64,000 nucleotides of DNA from Clusia tigrina. Its lineage: Eukaryota > Arthropoda > Insecta > Diptera > Clusiidae. The notes beneath the pieces were generated by a model that made no database searches, had not been told where the DNA came from, and was given only the letters and a program-made list of their open reading frames with translations. The position numbers were made by a program, and so were the translations under genes. Each line of letters starts with the position of its first letter. Within the stretch, counting starts at the first letter, position 1. Shown here in pieces: positions 1-10,869 of this stretch. The stretch covers positions 62,222,322-62,286,321 of the forward strand of contig OV050030.1 of assembly GCA_920105625.2 (NCBI GenBank), read 5' to 3'.

Positions 1-102
1 CCCCTGAAAATTTCATTGAAATCGGGCAAGCCGTCTAGGAGGAGTATGCGAACAGAAAGTTTTGCCACTTAATTTTATATATATAGATAGATAGAAGATA
101 TA

Positions 103-344
<242 letters not shown>

Positions 345-426
345 CAGTCACAATCCCTAAGTAGTCACATATAGTTGTAGTCGTTGCGCGAGTTACGTAC
401 TTAGCCTGGCACTACACACAAAAATA

Positions 427-765
427 ATATTAGATCCTCAACTTGAAATGGTATAGGGCGTCCAAAGGATGCCGGTCTATTCAAATCAAGAAGGTCACTT
501 ATTTATTTAAGTTGAACTAAAATGTTAGATCCTCAACTTGAAAGGATATAGGGCGTCCAAAGGATGCCGGTCTATTTCAAATCAAGAAGGTAACTAACTA
601 TTCAAGCTGAATCAATCAACTTCCAAACTTATGAGGATACAGGCGTCCAAAGGATGCCGATTTATTCCTTTCAAGTAGGTTGTTAACTTGTTCAAGCTGA
701 ATTGAGTTCTATCAAATTTCAAGGTGTAAGGCGTCCAAAGGATGCCGATCTACTCCAAGAAAAAG
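427..765. repeat. Four ~90-bp degenerate tandem repeats with a conserved 17-bp core
   Basis: The core GCGTCCAAAGGATGCCG occurs exactly at 458-474, 553-569, 643-659 and 731-747, spaced 95, 90 and 88 bp. The sequence between cores is only loosely conserved: the first two units share TTAGATCCTCAACTTGAAA, and later units keep a CAAG..AGG..TTCAAGCTGAA pattern. The core being much better preserved than the linker is unusual for a decaying satellite. From 766 to 1063 I see only AT-rich unique sequence. Confidence 0.85.
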
Positions 766-1063
766 GAAAGACTGCTTAGTTTCAGTGTAGTGTACCAAAA
801 GTAGTTTATTCTAAATATCAAGTCTTTTTATACTTTAAATGTGCTGTGTAAGCTTATATCTAGGTATATTGTAAGATTAAGTATATTACATATGTGTACT
901 ATAAGCTTATATCAATAAGTATAGGTTCTAAATATATTATGTATACTCGTATGTCTCTATAAAGTTTGTTTACCTTATGTTTAAATATATACTCTAAATA
1001 CATTGTGTGTGTGTGCTTACAGAGTTTGTTTACCTTATGTCTATGTAATAATGAAATATATAA

Positions 1064-2194
1064 TCCCTGCAGTGTTGGGAACTAGCTACGAACTAGCGAA
1101 TTCTACGTATCACATTAGACTACCACTAATTCCGCTTCAATCTACTTTCTTCGCAAACAACTGGCGAATTTAACATGTGCATGTCCTACGCAGGGGTCAA
1201 TTGCTACCACACGATACACCCAGTAGCTAGTATTTTCGCCAGTCACCCTTCAGTAGCTACTTTCGGACCAAATACTTCGCTAGTGCCATAGGACCATACA
1301 AATTGCTAGCATTAGAACTCGAATTAAAAGCCGATTTTTTTTCAATTTTGTTTTCTTTATTTTTATGCACTGACATAAAAACTTACAACTTCGTAAACAA
1401 AATATTCATCCTTAGTACAAAACAAAAATAATAAATTTCATTGTTTTACATTAAAATTCTAAAAAAAGTATATAGTGATAACTGATAAGTACTCGTATAT
1501 ATAATATATAAATTGAAAGATTAGGAAAACATGTTTTTCTAATTTTTTTTGGATTGGGACATCCTTTTAAAATAGCGTTTTTTTTGTAATTGCACCGCTC
1601 GACGCAAACGCTCCTCTGCGGTTCCAATACCCGGTATTTGAGCAATAGAATCTAATTAATTATTTCTATAAAGTAACGAACAAATATATTTCAATATTAA
1701 TTTTATATTATTACCAAGCAGGGCTCCAAAGAAATTTGCATAGGTTTTTATACTCTTTTTCCCATGCACCCCGTCGATGTTGTGAGACATAATTATTTCG
1801 TCTCCCAAAATAAATTTAAGACGTTTTTCCACGTTTTTCCAATTTAATTGTAAAATACAAAAACAAAAAGCGAAATATACCGTTAGCCGAATGAAAATAA
1901 TGAATACTCAAGAGATTAATACTCTCTATTACTACTACTCCTCTCTCAAAGTAATAAACAGAAGCATGACATTCTTCGTCGAACTGGCGAATCTGTGCAT
2001 TACCTATGGGTTATTAAATAGACTAGTGTTCTTTACTAATTTTCTATTTTTCTTGTTCACACTTGCTAACAGAAGCGCAACTTCCATATGCGATTTTTCG
2101 ATTGCTTAGTGGATTGAGAAATAGACTACTGCCGCTTCTATAGCCACAACACTAGTGCAAAGGTGTCAATTGGCTACGTACAAACCTGCAGGGA
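1064..2194. mobile_element. Candidate TIR element (non-autonomous)
   Basis: The left edge reads TCCCTGCAGTGTTGGGAACTAGC. The right edge, reverse-complemented, reads TCCCTGCAGGTTTGTACGTAGC, an imperfect terminal inverted repeat of about 22 bp. No convincing target duplication flanks it. On the minus strand at about 1535-1650 there is a short coding-like stretch (Lys/Arg-rich, IPGIGTAEERL followed by RRAVQLQKKRY) preceded by a possible splice acceptor near 1670. A Met-initiated peptide (MSHNIDGVHGKK) lies further upstream near 1790. I do not recognise the protein. The inverted ends could be chance. Confidence 0.35.
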
Positions 2195-2252
2195 TCTAAA
2201 TACATTGTGTGTGTGTGTGTTTAATGTGGTCGTTGATATCGTCGCTGCCTGC

Positions 2253-2390
2253 TGCTTGCAGTTATGCAGTCGTTGCATTTTTGGAGCTGTTGAACCTGCT
2301 AGTATATTATGTGGTTGGGTTGCTCGGTTATTTATGCTGCTGTTGCAATTCTGGAATCGTTGAACTTCCTAGTGATTAATTGGTTGGGTT
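2253..2390. repeat. 69-bp direct duplication
   Basis: Two adjacent 69-bp units (2253-2321 and 2322-2390) share TTATGC.G..GTTGCA..TTGGA, GTTGAAC..CCTAGT and TGGTTGGGTT. A GTGTGTGT tract precedes them. The stretch up to 2850 has no recognisable gene. TTTTACA followed by GTGGCATACGAAGT near 2487-2505 might be the LTR end and primer site of the downstream gypsy element, but it does not match the 3' LTR. Confidence 0.6.
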
Positions 2391-2852
2391 CTAGGTGGTT
2401 TAGGTGGTGGTGGTGATGAGGGTGTAGTGATCGTTGACACCGTAGGTGGGAACGTAGCTCCCGCGTTAATAAGTTTTTCTATTTTTACAGTGGCATACGA
2501 AGTTGTCGCCGGTCGGTAACGGAAGCAGTTTATGTTTGATACCTTTTTTATAATCTTTTAATTTTTCATATTTATAATCTTTTAATTTTTCATTTTTATA
2601 ATATAGACCTATCGTTTAAATATAATTGCCTTTATCGGCTTACATGGGGGCTCAACCGTCCGAGAAATAAAAGAACCGTAAAAAAGTAAAACGTGGAAGT
2701 AAAACCGTGCTCCAAAAAAATAAAGTATTATTATTATAATTTGTACAAAAATGAATTAGTGAATGAAATGAATTTTGTAAGGGAAGTCGGCAAATTAGAT
2801 CCGTAACTTCGGGATAAGGATTGGCTCTGAAGATTGAGATAATCGGGCTTGA

Positions 2853-3257
2853 TTGGGAAGCAATAACCATGGTTTATGTACTCGTTCTGCAGCAGAAGTT
2901 GTGCTGTGTTCGGAAAAACGCGAATTTAAAGGTCAAAACGCGGAACTCGGTTTAATGAGTATAGAACAACAAAAAGAGTACTTTTTAAGGTCAAAGACAA
3001 AGTCAACGCAAGCAGAGGACGACGAAGGTGACGTTTTTTTTAATGCTCAAAACGAAACAACAAAGGAAGGTATAACTACAGCAAGTACAAATAACGATAA
3101 CGAAAGTGCAAATGAGAATAACACAGAAACAACGGCAACAACGAATATAAGAGATAAAAGCAGCAGCGAAATGGCAGAAATGGGCGAATTGATTAGACTT
3201 CTCACACTAAAATTTGCAAAGGAAGAGGAAAAAGCAAAACGAAGAAAGTATTCATGA
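2853..3257 (+). pseudogene. gag: gypsy-1 gag, N-terminal fragment
   Basis: A 134-codon open stretch rich in Glu, Asn and Thr that ends in a basic EEEKAKRRK run. It precedes the zinc-knuckle region in the same orientation, which is the expected place for the matrix/capsid end of Gag. Between 3257 and 3364 coding-like sequence (HMRRLGAYGKMDE, then VIRYIVDGINERT in an adjacent frame) continues the capsid but is broken by a frameshift and stop codons. The capsid looks too short for a whole Gag, so an internal deletion is likely. The start Met at 2853 is simply the first available. Confidence 0.6.
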
Positions 3258-3363
3258 GTACATATTGCATATGCGACGGCTAGGTGCGTACGGGAAAATG
3301 GACGAATAATCGGTAATACGCTACATAGTAGATGGAATAAATGAAAGAACGGAAAACAAATTT

Positions 3364-3837
3364 TTGTTTTACACCGCGGAAAACTTTACAGAACTTAGGA
3401 AACAATTAGAAATTTACGAGTCGATGGCGCAAAATAAAACGAAACAAAAAGAACAACACGTTAAAAAGGAAAATAACAACAAAAGCACAAAGCGTGCCCA
3501 TTGCCTTAACTGCGGCTCTACGAAACATGAAAAGAGCGAGTGTAAAGCACCAACAAAATGTTTTCGCTGTAACGGATCAAACCACATTTCGAAAAAGTGC
3601 CCTCAGAATAGCAAAGCAACTGAAATAAAAGAAAATAAAGCAAACGAAGTCAATATTGTCAATGTACACGAATGTCGCGAAAAAATGTTAAAGCAGATCA
3701 AAATAAACGATGAAAATTTATTTTGTTTAGTTGACAGCGGCGCAGAAATATCGGTTATGAATGAAAAAAACTGCGAAAAGTATAAACGCGGAATTAAGGG
3801 AATACGAAAACGGTGTGACAGGCATAGGAAATGTTAA
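3364..3837 (+). pseudogene. gag-pro: gypsy-1 gag nucleocapsid and protease N-terminus
   Basis: Two CCHC zinc knuckles are seen: CLNCGSTKHEKSEC at about 3509-3543 and CFRCNGSNHISKKC at about 3559-3601. These bind RNA in retroelement nucleocapsids. About 40 codons later comes the aspartic protease active site LVDSGAEISVM (about 3727-3759). The frame then collapses near an A7 run at 3764-3770, and the rest of the protease lies in the +1 frame. The break falls inside the protease, so it looks like a lesion rather than programmed gag-pol frameshifting. Confidence 0.85.
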
Positions 3838-4636
3838 GGTAAAAGCAATCGGCATTTTTGAACCTGAAATTACTGTCGACAATTTGTGTATGCACAATAT
3901 TGTTGTTGTTCCGAACAATGTATCGAAATATGAAGTCATCTTAGGCTTCGATTACATAGGCAAATGCAGTTACGATTATAGTGAAAAGGGGTATACGTTC
4001 AAAAGTTTTCTCGATGACAGCTATGAACATTCAACAATGAATATTATGATCAACACAGAGAAATTTGAAGCGCCAATAAAACATCAGAAACAAATAGAAG
4101 AAATTGTCGAACAATACAAACCTAACAAATATGCAATAAGCCCGATAAACATGAAAATTATATTAATCGATGAACGAATTATAAGACATACACCGAGAAG
4201 ATTGCCGTTGCCGGAGCAGAAGGCGGTAAGTGACCAGGTGGAAGATTGGCTAAAAACTGGAATAATAAGGCCATCAAACTCAGAATTTTGCAGTCGGGTA
4301 GTTGTCACGAATAAAAAAGATGGCAGCAAGCGCGTCTGTGTCGATTATCGCGATATTAACAAGCAGGTACAGAAGGACGTATTTCCAGTGCCATTGATGG
4401 AGGAAGTGGTTGAATCGTTGGAGAGCGCAAGATTATTTACCACATTGGACCTCGAAAACGCATTCTTCCAAGTCCCTATAAGCGAAGACTCCAAAAAATA
4501 TACAGCGTTCATTACCAGAGGCGGAGTTTTTGAATTTAACAGAGCACCCTTTGGTTTCTGTAATTCTCCAGCTATATTCTTACGCTTTAAAAATCACTTT
4601 TTTTGGAAATTAGTTCGTGAAAACATCATGCAGATG
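3761..4636 (+). pseudogene. pol: gypsy-1 protease C-terminus and reverse transcriptase (5' part)
   Basis: The first half carries the end of the protease (VILGFDYIG, the flap and C-terminal region). RT follows: an LPEQKAVSDQVEDWL connector, then GIIRPSNSEFCSRVVVTNKKDG, VCVDYRDIN, FTTLDLENAFFQVPI (catalytic Asp in the LDL motif) and FEFNRAPFGFCNSPAIF. These are standard Ty3/gypsy RT blocks 1-4. The frame runs intact to position 4636, where an inserted transposon begins, so the ORF end beyond this point is an artefact. RT block 5 resumes on the other side at 6487. Confidence 0.9.
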
Positions 4637-4768
4637 CAACAATGATAGAGAAAGAGATTAGGCAATGCGCATGTTTGCTTTCAATCAGCTGTTTTGCCTA
4701 CGTCACGGTTGACTTTGTACTATTCAACCGCGCTTTTCAGCTGGTTTTTAAATAAAAAATTTGTTAAA

Positions 4769-5337
4769 ATGCGTTGTTCTGTATTCGGTTGTGACATTAA
4801 AAATAACAAAAAAGGCGAAAATAAATGGAGATCTTTCCATTTTCCTAAGGACAAAGTCCTTGCAAGAAAGTGGATTAACTTTTGTCGTCGGAAAGACGAA
4901 ATAAATATAAAAAATGCATGGATATGTAGGCGCACTTTGCGCCGCAAAATTTCGAAAGGAATTTGCAATTTGAAATGGGTAAGAATAGCAATTATATTGT
5001 ATTAATTATAATTATTATATAAGAAATGAAATATTATTTTAGGATTATGTTCAAGAAATCCAACAACGCTGCTGCCCAATGCTATTCCGAATATATCAGC
5101 AGCAACTTTAGAGGAAGCGAATGAGAGGCAGAAAAGAATGGAGTATCGATCAAGGAAGCAACTTGTGTCAACCCTCTTAAATGAGCCAGGAGTTTTTGTT
5201 GACAAAATAGAAAGTGATGGTATCGAAGAAGTACCACAAGCCGCGATAAAAGCAGTCGCCGACGAGAAGGAGGAAAAAATACAACATTTAGAAGTATAAA
5301 TGTGAGCGTCATAATTGAAGTCCATGGATAACTACCC

Positions 5338-5391
<54 letters not shown>

Positions 5392-5685
5392 TCATATATT
5401 ACAGAGAAAAACTAAAGAAGATTGTATGCAATTTATATGAAAATAATGAGAAGCAAATCACAGAGATAAAGCGCCTCAAAATTTGCATTAAGTCTTCAGA
5501 ATTCCACAGAAACAACTTGGAAGAAAAACTCGCTTGCATTTTCACCAAAGGTCAGGTAAGTGTATCTACTTAATTAATGATTTTACAAAAAATACAAAAA
5601 ATGTCCTACCTGCAGATTGAAAAATTGAAAAATTGAAAAATGGAAATAATCGGCTCAATTGGAAAGGCTTTCAAAACTAACTAAT
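4769..5685 (+). pseudogene. THAP-domain P-like transposase, N-terminal remnant
   Basis: The start at 4769 gives MRCSVFGC, the first two THAP zinc ligands, then SFHFPKD and ARKWINFCRR (conserved Trp). The C..H pair follows only after a one-base frame change (ICRR, then HFAPQNFERNL in the adjacent frame), near 4935. Exon 1 ends at about 4978 before GTAAGA. Exon 2 starts after TTTTAG at 5043 and carries LLPNAIPNI, the THAP AVPTIF-like box. A second intron holds a TA repeat. A third exon from about 5404 encodes a Leu/Lys coiled coil ending in ACIFTKGQ before GTAAGT at about 5556. The FTKGQ motif is typical of P transposases. The reading frame then ends near 5730. The catalytic GTP-binding and DDE parts are missing. 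Confidence 0.8.
5341..5386. repeat. (TA)n tract in an intron of the P-like element
   Basis: About 45 bp of pure TA inside the intron between the THAP exon and the coiled-coil exon. Confidence 0.95.
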
Positions 5686-5745
5686 ATGTTAATGAAACAT
5701 ATGAGAACCCTGCAAGCTGCTTTTGATTAATTAAATAGCAGTGAC

Positions 5746-5928
5746 TTGTATATATGTAAAAATTATATTAAGAAACACTTAGAATTACGTGGTCATGTAA
5801 ATTGTAGTAAAAAAGTAAAAGAACTGTTTTTTAGAGCTAGAATGTATTTTAGAATCCGTTCACTAAATAAGACTATTGTAGAAAATATGTACAGCAAAAA
5901 GCGAAAATTAAATAAAACAATTAATTGA
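5746..5928 (+). pseudogene. Possible C-terminal transposase exon of the P-like element
   Basis: A 60-codon frame containing KKVKELFFRARMYFRIRSLN. Basic and aromatic-rich tails of this kind close some P-like transposases, and the position near the 3' end of the element fits. The identification rests on composition and location only. From here to 6486 I see the element's 3' non-coding end with its subterminal inverted repeats. Confidence 0.35.
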
Positions 5929-6486
5929 ATTGTTGTTAACTATTTTTTATTGATACCTGATTTTTATTTACAGCATTGTATTTTTGAATCGTTACGAGGA
6001 CAGACTAATTAGTGATATTTTGGTGTCTCATTATGGTAGGGTTTTTTGTCGGCTGCTGAGGCTACAAAAGCAAACGTGTACACATGTGCGTACTTGATAT
6101 AATAACACGTACATATATTATTAACATACCTATGTTTCAGCACTATTTTCCTTATGACACTCATAATTCCATTGCTACTTTCTTGGGCTTCTGGGCTGAC
6201 GGCTATTAATTCAAAAAAATTCCTCTCAACAAACATTTAAACACGTTTACTGACACTTTGTGAGCTGCTGAAACGCCCTGCCACAATTCTTTGGGTACAA
6301 ATTCCGATTTAAGAACTTTCGACCCAATTATAAACGTTTTTCTATACAAATTTTCGCAATGTTTCTTAAAAATGCAAAGAAAACCATTGAAAAGAAAATC
6401 AGCTCGTTAGTCAACCGTGACGTAGATGCGCAGAACGAAGCAAATTTGAACACAGCATTGCGTAATCTTGTCTCTGTGAATTGTGA

Positions 6487-6891
6487 TACAGATGTATATG
6501 GATGACGTAATTATTTATTCAAAGGATGAAGAAGACGGTATACGCAAGCTATGTGTGGTCTTGCAGGTATGGATTACGAATAAAATGGAAGAAATGTAAG
6601 TTTTTACAAACGGAAGTCGTTTTCTTAGGACTAAGGATTATAAATGGCAGTATATCTCCGGATGCTGAAAAATTTTTGGCTATAAAGAATTTTCCCGTGC
6701 CAAATAACATTAAGAAACTGCAATCACTCCTCGGACTCACAGGATACATCCGTAAATTTGTAGAAAACTACGCAATAATAACGAAACCGTTGACAGACCT
6801 GCTCAGAAAAAACTCAAAATTCGAAATAGGACAAGCTGAAATAAACGCCTTTGAGAGATTAAGAATAAACTCACGAAACAGCCGGTTTTGA
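6487..6891 (+). pseudogene. pol: gypsy-1 reverse transcriptase (3' part)
   Basis: It begins with the duplicated target and immediately encodes YMDDVIIYS, the RT catalytic box (about 6495-6520). Thumb and connection sequences follow: KCKFLQTEVVFLGLRI, then LQSLLGLTGYIRKFVENYA and KPLTDLL. The stretch just after the catalytic box (6528-6590) is slightly out of register, suggesting a small indel. The frame shifts again near 6870 before the RNase H. It continues the RT broken at 4636. Confidence 0.9.
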
Positions 6892-7180
6892 GAGTTTTCT
6901 CCCCGACAGCACCAATAGAATTACATACTGACGCCTGCAAAAATGTTTTTGGAGCAATTTTACTCCAGAAGTTCGACGAGTTACACTCGATTTATTTTTG
7001 GAGTAAGAAGTGTACTCCAGAAGAGAGCAAGCTTCATAGTTTCTATCTGGAAATTAAAGCAGCGTATTTAGCGGTACAAAAACTAAGGCATTATTTGCTC
7101 GGAAGGAAATTTAAATTTATAACTGATTGTCAAGCATTTAAAAGCGCTACAAGTTAAAGCGACTTATCACCAGCAATAAC
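6888..7180 (+). pseudogene. pol: gypsy-1 RNase H
   Basis: PIELHTDACKNVFGAIL carries the first catalytic Asp (TDA). It is followed by SKKCTPEESKLHSFYLEIKA with the catalytic Glu of the LE motif, and KFKFITDCQAF with the third Asp (TDC). This is the normal Ty3/gypsy RNase H layout. A stop at 7157 interrupts the SATS / LSPAITRWI segment, and coding resemblance continues in frame past it towards the integrase. The domain cleaves the RNA strand during reverse transcription; in this copy it is not expressible as one protein. Confidence 0.88.
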
Positions 7181-7241
7181 AAGATGGATAATTTATCTAC
7201 AGGACTTCCAATATACGATTGAACACAGAAAAGGTACCTCT

Positions 7242-8537
7242 ATGAGACATGTGGACACTCTGAGCAGAGCGCCAGTAAGTATAGCGTTAATTAACGAAGA
7301 AATAAGTGCTCGCTTACGTAAAGCACAAGCGACAGACGAACATTTCGTGGCGATCAGAAAAATTCTGGAGCTCACACAATATGAAAACTACGAACTGAAG
7401 AATAACGTCTTGTTCAAAAACGTAAATGGTTTAATGCTTTTGGCAGTACCTCGGTTAATGGAAAACGAAGTCATCAAAAACGAACATAAAAAAGGCCATT
7501 TTGCGGCGGAAAAAACCATGAACGCTTTGGAACAGAAGTACTACATACCACACCTGCGAAAAAAAGTAGAAACGTTAAATCAAAATTGCGTAAAATGTAT
7601 ACTGTTTAATAAAAAGCTGGGAAAACAAGAGGGTCATCTGAAAGTTATTGAAAAAGGAGACGCTCCACTATTTACCATACATATCGATCATTTGGGGCCA
7701 ATGGACTCGACAACGAAGATGTATAAATATATATTTTCAGCAATTGACAGATTCGCGAAATTTACTTGGCTTTGCCCTACAAAAACCACGTCGGCAGAAG
7801 AAGCAATCAAAAAACTATCGGATTGGACTAATGTTTTTGGAACACCACTTCGAATAATCAGCGACAGAGGGCCTGCATTTACGTCTACGGCATTCAAAGA
7901 GAAGTGTGAAGCCGAATCAATTGAGCACGTTTTAATCACAACAGGCATGGCAAGAGGAAACGGCCAAGTTGAACGGCTTAATAGAGTTATAATTAATGTA
8001 ATCTCGAAATTGTCAGCTGATCGGCCAGAGTCTTGGTACAAATATGTCCATAAAGTGCAAAACGTAATTAACAACACAGTCAGCAAATCAACAAAATATA
8101 CGCCATTCGAACTAATGTTTGGAACGAAGATGAGAACAGCAGTAGACATTAATATGAACGAGATGATTGAAGCAGAAACAGCGGCGATTTTTGCAAATGA
8201 ACGCGACGAGATCAGAATCAAAGGTAAGGAAGAAATCGATAAGGCTCAAGCTGAGTACAAACTGCACTATGACAAGAAGCGGAAGAATGAAATGGCATAC
8301 AAAATAGGGGACCTTGCTGCTATAAAGTGGACTCTATTTGTTTCCGGGAAAAAACTCATCAGCGAATACATGGGACCATACGAGGTAATCAGGTGCAAAC
8401 GTAACGGACGATATGACGTCAAAAAAGCGGCGCAGTTTGAAGGACCAAACAAGACGTCAACCAGTTCTGACTTCATGAACCATGGAAACAGGAAGAGCAA
8501 GATCTGTCCGGGACGGAAGATGAGGAGTCGAAAATAA
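7242..8537 (+). pseudogene. pol: gypsy-1 integrase (longest intact frame of the element)
   Basis: A 431-codon open frame. It begins with VDTLSRAP (the usual RNase H/integrase junction motif DALSR), then the HHCC zinc finger (HKKGHFAAEKTM ... CVKC) around 7480-7600. The DDE core follows: TIHIDHLGP (first Asp), IISDRGPAFTS (second Asp) and NGQVERLNRVI (Glu). After this come a YTPFELMFG block and a basic C-terminal GPY/F-like region (YMGPYEVIRC, about 8370-8400). The frame is uninterrupted, in contrast with the rest of pol. The last ~40 residues look frame-shifted relative to related proteins. Confidence 0.9.
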
Positions 8538-8958
8538 TTTATTCATTTGTTCAAAACAATAGACGCACTGGAAAGAAAACACTGGAAAGAAAACAATTTT
8601 GAACTAATTTCTATGCGTCAAATGAATTCCATATCTTACATTTGCGAATTTCGAAATAACAAAATTAACACAACAAAATATTAATTTTTTTTAATCCTAA
8701 CCCATACATTACCATTAAAGGGTCCTTTATATTAGAAAAGTTAAGAGTTATTTTAATAATAATAAAGTACATAAAAATAAATTGAAACCGTATAATGTAA
8801 TTTAAATAATACTGAAAAGAAACAAAGTAAAAACAAAATCACTTAAGAGATTGAACAATAAGATGAATAATAATGTAATCATAACGTAAAATCACACATT
8901 GTACACTTTAAGAAAAATTGTTTGCTACCACCCTTAATTTGTCTCTTAGGGGTGAGGG
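8538..8958 (+). other. gypsy-1 non-coding 3' region and polypurine tract
   Basis: About 420 bp of A/T-rich DNA without a gene. It ends in AGGGGTGAGGG (8948-8958), a polypurine tract placed directly before the TGTAGTG start of the LTR, where plus-strand synthesis would be primed. Confidence 0.6.
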
Positions 8959-9534
8959 TGTAGTGTACCTCACTAGCGTACACTGACGACCACACAATAA
9001 CACAAGCAAATTCGTACTCTGTATTCCTACATGCCACACATAATATTGTTAGCGCAATTACTCAGTGCGTACTGCTGAATATGCATTTAATACAAAACAA
9101 CGACTCAAGCAGTCTCTGTACAGAATATTGTTGGCGCGATACACGCAATTGCGCTCAATGCAGAATGGTGAATAAACATTTTTGGCAATGCAAAGACAAG
9201 GTAATCACTCAATGTAATGTAAACAAAGCGTGCTTGACCATGATTTGTCAACATCAAATGTCGATAATACGTAATGTAATTAATAATGATTAATAACAAG
9301 TAGAAAAAAGTTAGGAATAATTTATATTAGATAGAGTAAGAGAAAATATGTATCAAAATGATATAAAAGGGCCATCGAGATGAATAAATATCAGATTCAA
9401 CCTGAACGTTTAAAACTGCATAACTGCATTAAACTTCTATTCCTTTTCTGTGCTCTCAATTAGGCTTAATTGAAAACAGCAGACCCAAAGGATTATCAGT
9501 GGCACATTCTCTGCCGTTCAAAAGCTTTGCTACA
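8959..9534 (+). repeat. gypsy-1 3' LTR
   Basis: It begins TGTAGTGTACC after the polypurine tract and probably ends GCTTTGCTACA at 9534, giving TG...CA termini. Internally there is a TATA box TATAAAAG (9362-9369), an initiator-like TCAGATT about 27 bp downstream, and AATAAA near 9384. The 3' boundary is inferred from the CA terminus because no 5' LTR was found for comparison. Confidence 0.65.
9362..9400 (+). promoter_or_regulatory. LTR core promoter (TATA and initiator-like site)
   Basis: TATAAAAGGG at 9362 is followed by ATCAGATTCA about 27 bp downstream, matching insect TATA/Inr spacing. It would drive transcription rightwards out of the LTR. Confidence 0.5.
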
Positions 9535-10640
9535 GGGCGCATATCCGCTTCGCTAGGATCTCTACTCTTTACATAACTTTACCACATGATGAACCTACGT
9601 ACAGAAGCGAACTACACGTGAATCCTGCCAAAACACTTAATCTATTAGATGACGACCCTGCCAACCTCTCATCAATCTATTACAACAACAATATAATGAT
9701 AATTGGTACTTATATTAGACGCATTCAATTCGCAACTTGTATCGAGCTCGTATCGGGTTGTGCGAATAAAACAGCACACGAGTAAGTGGTATATTTGGCA
9801 GCACTGTTTCCACTGTTTTTTTAAACATTTAGTTTTTTTATATTTTTTCTACAAACTCATCATTTAAATATAATTTAAATCAACATAATAATAATATTAA
9901 AGGCAAAAAACAAAATCCAAAGATTAATTTTGGTTTTCTTTAAATTTAATCAACTAAAATATAAAAAATCCAAAGCAAATTTGTATGGGTACTTTTTAAT
10001 CTCGTTGGTTTTCAAGCGATTTTTTAATTTGGATGCACTTTCTAACGAGGATTAAAAAAAATTCGCTCGTTTCATAAGAGTATAATTTACTCGATAACTT
10101 TTTCCATACAAAAGTCTGTCCTATACTCGATAGAGTGGCGAATCGAAAGCGCATATTGTCAATTTTCATAATATGCCGATTAATATAATCAACGAATCTT
10201 ACATCAACTTGGAAGCATCCCCACTAACAATAGTACCAGCAATAATGCAACCAACACCTAATGAAGAAAAATGCATCAACTTATTAACTCTTGAATCATT
10301 AAACGAATTGCACATTAACAACACCAGCGAAATACAATCTCTAAGAACGAACACAGTAATCAGCAGATTGTCAATCAATCTGCCTTATTAGTATCATCAT
10401 AATTTGTATCGCTTGCTCAAAAATATAGTGCGAAATGTCAAAATACGTCATCAGAGAAGTGCAGATACATCAGCCAACATCAGAACTCAATAAATTAACT
10501 TCCGTATCATTACCTGAAACTCTTCATGCCATTCCACAGAATTATAAGTTCAATGACATACCTTACTTTTAAAACGATTGAGGAGACTCGAAGTTAGGAG
10601 GGAAGAGCTAACTCCACGCTTATCAATTCTACTGAACTCC
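9535..10640 (+). other. Unidentified decayed region with coding-like fragments
   Basis: Coding-like pieces at about 9590-9715 and 10173-10391 read on the plus strand; the second contains CINLLTLESLNELHINN. A purine tract AGGAGGGAAGAGCTAACTCC lies near 10597. The order, a Cys/Asn-rich protein end followed by a purine tract, would suit the 3' end of another env-bearing retroelement, but I cannot show it. A candidate MITE splits the two pieces. Confidence 0.3.
9716..10156. mobile_element. Candidate MITE with ~30-bp imperfect TIR
   Basis: The left end AGACGCATTCAATTCGCAAC..TATCGAG pairs with the right end, which in reverse complement reads ATGCGCTTTCGATTCGCCAC..TATCGAG. The interior (about 440 bp) is AT-rich and non-coding. 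I could not identify a clean target duplication. Confidence 0.4.
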
Positions 10641-10869
10641 TCACCTTAATTCATATTTCATCACATCCGTAGCCATAAAATATCCTGACGACATGTTTAT
10701 CACTGAATTCCAGCATGCGACAGGTAAATGCTACAACAACAGCGACAACCATAGCTGCAGTAGAATAAATAAAAATATAATAAATAAATGTGAAATTAGC
10801 TTTAGAACTAGATTGTTAATTTGGATTTCAGTAGAAACATTTTTTTAAAATATAATTAAGTAGAAAATA

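Larger units (their letters stand above)
4637..6486 (+). mobile_element. P-like (THAP) transposon inserted in gypsy-1 RT
   Basis: The host RT reads continuously if 4637-6486 plus one target copy are removed. The flanks are TGCAGATG (4629-4636) and TACAGATG (6487-6494), an 8-bp duplication with one mismatch, as expected for P elements. The ends form an imperfect inverted repeat of about 31 bp (shared ATTA.GCAATGC inner part and ACAAT outer part). A longer perfect subterminal inverted repeat CTACGTCACGGTTGACT occurs near 4698-4714, with its complement near 6410-6426. The 1.85-kb copy keeps a THAP and coiled-coil region but lacks room for a catalytic core, so it is an internally deleted, non-autonomous copy. 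Confidence 0.85.
2853..9534 (+). mobile_element. Degenerate Ty3/gypsy-type LTR retrotransposon (gypsy-1)
   Basis: The domain order gag, CCHC zinc knuckles, aspartic protease, RT, RNase H, integrase is that of Ty3/gypsy. There is no envelope region: only about 420 bp of non-coding DNA separate the integrase stop at 8537 from the polypurine tract. A 3' LTR follows. The 5' LTR could not be located, so the left boundary is the first coding position rather than the true end. The copy is dead: gag is split, the frame changes inside protease, and a P-like transposon interrupts the RT just before its YMDD box. Confidence 0.9.

Noticed and set aside
427..765. CRISPR-like array because of four regularly spaced 17-bp repeats
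   Set aside because: The sequence is eukaryotic, the repeats are few, the spacers are themselves related, and there are no cas genes.
2418..2510. Possible 5' LTR of gypsy-1 (GTGTAGTG near 2430 and TTTTACA followed by GTGGCATACGAAGT near 2490)
   Set aside because: The sequence does not match the 3' LTR at 8959-9534 beyond a few bases.
9081..9293. 70-codon frame with several Cys residues
   Set aside because: It lies wholly inside the gypsy-1 LTR, and nothing beyond length supports coding.
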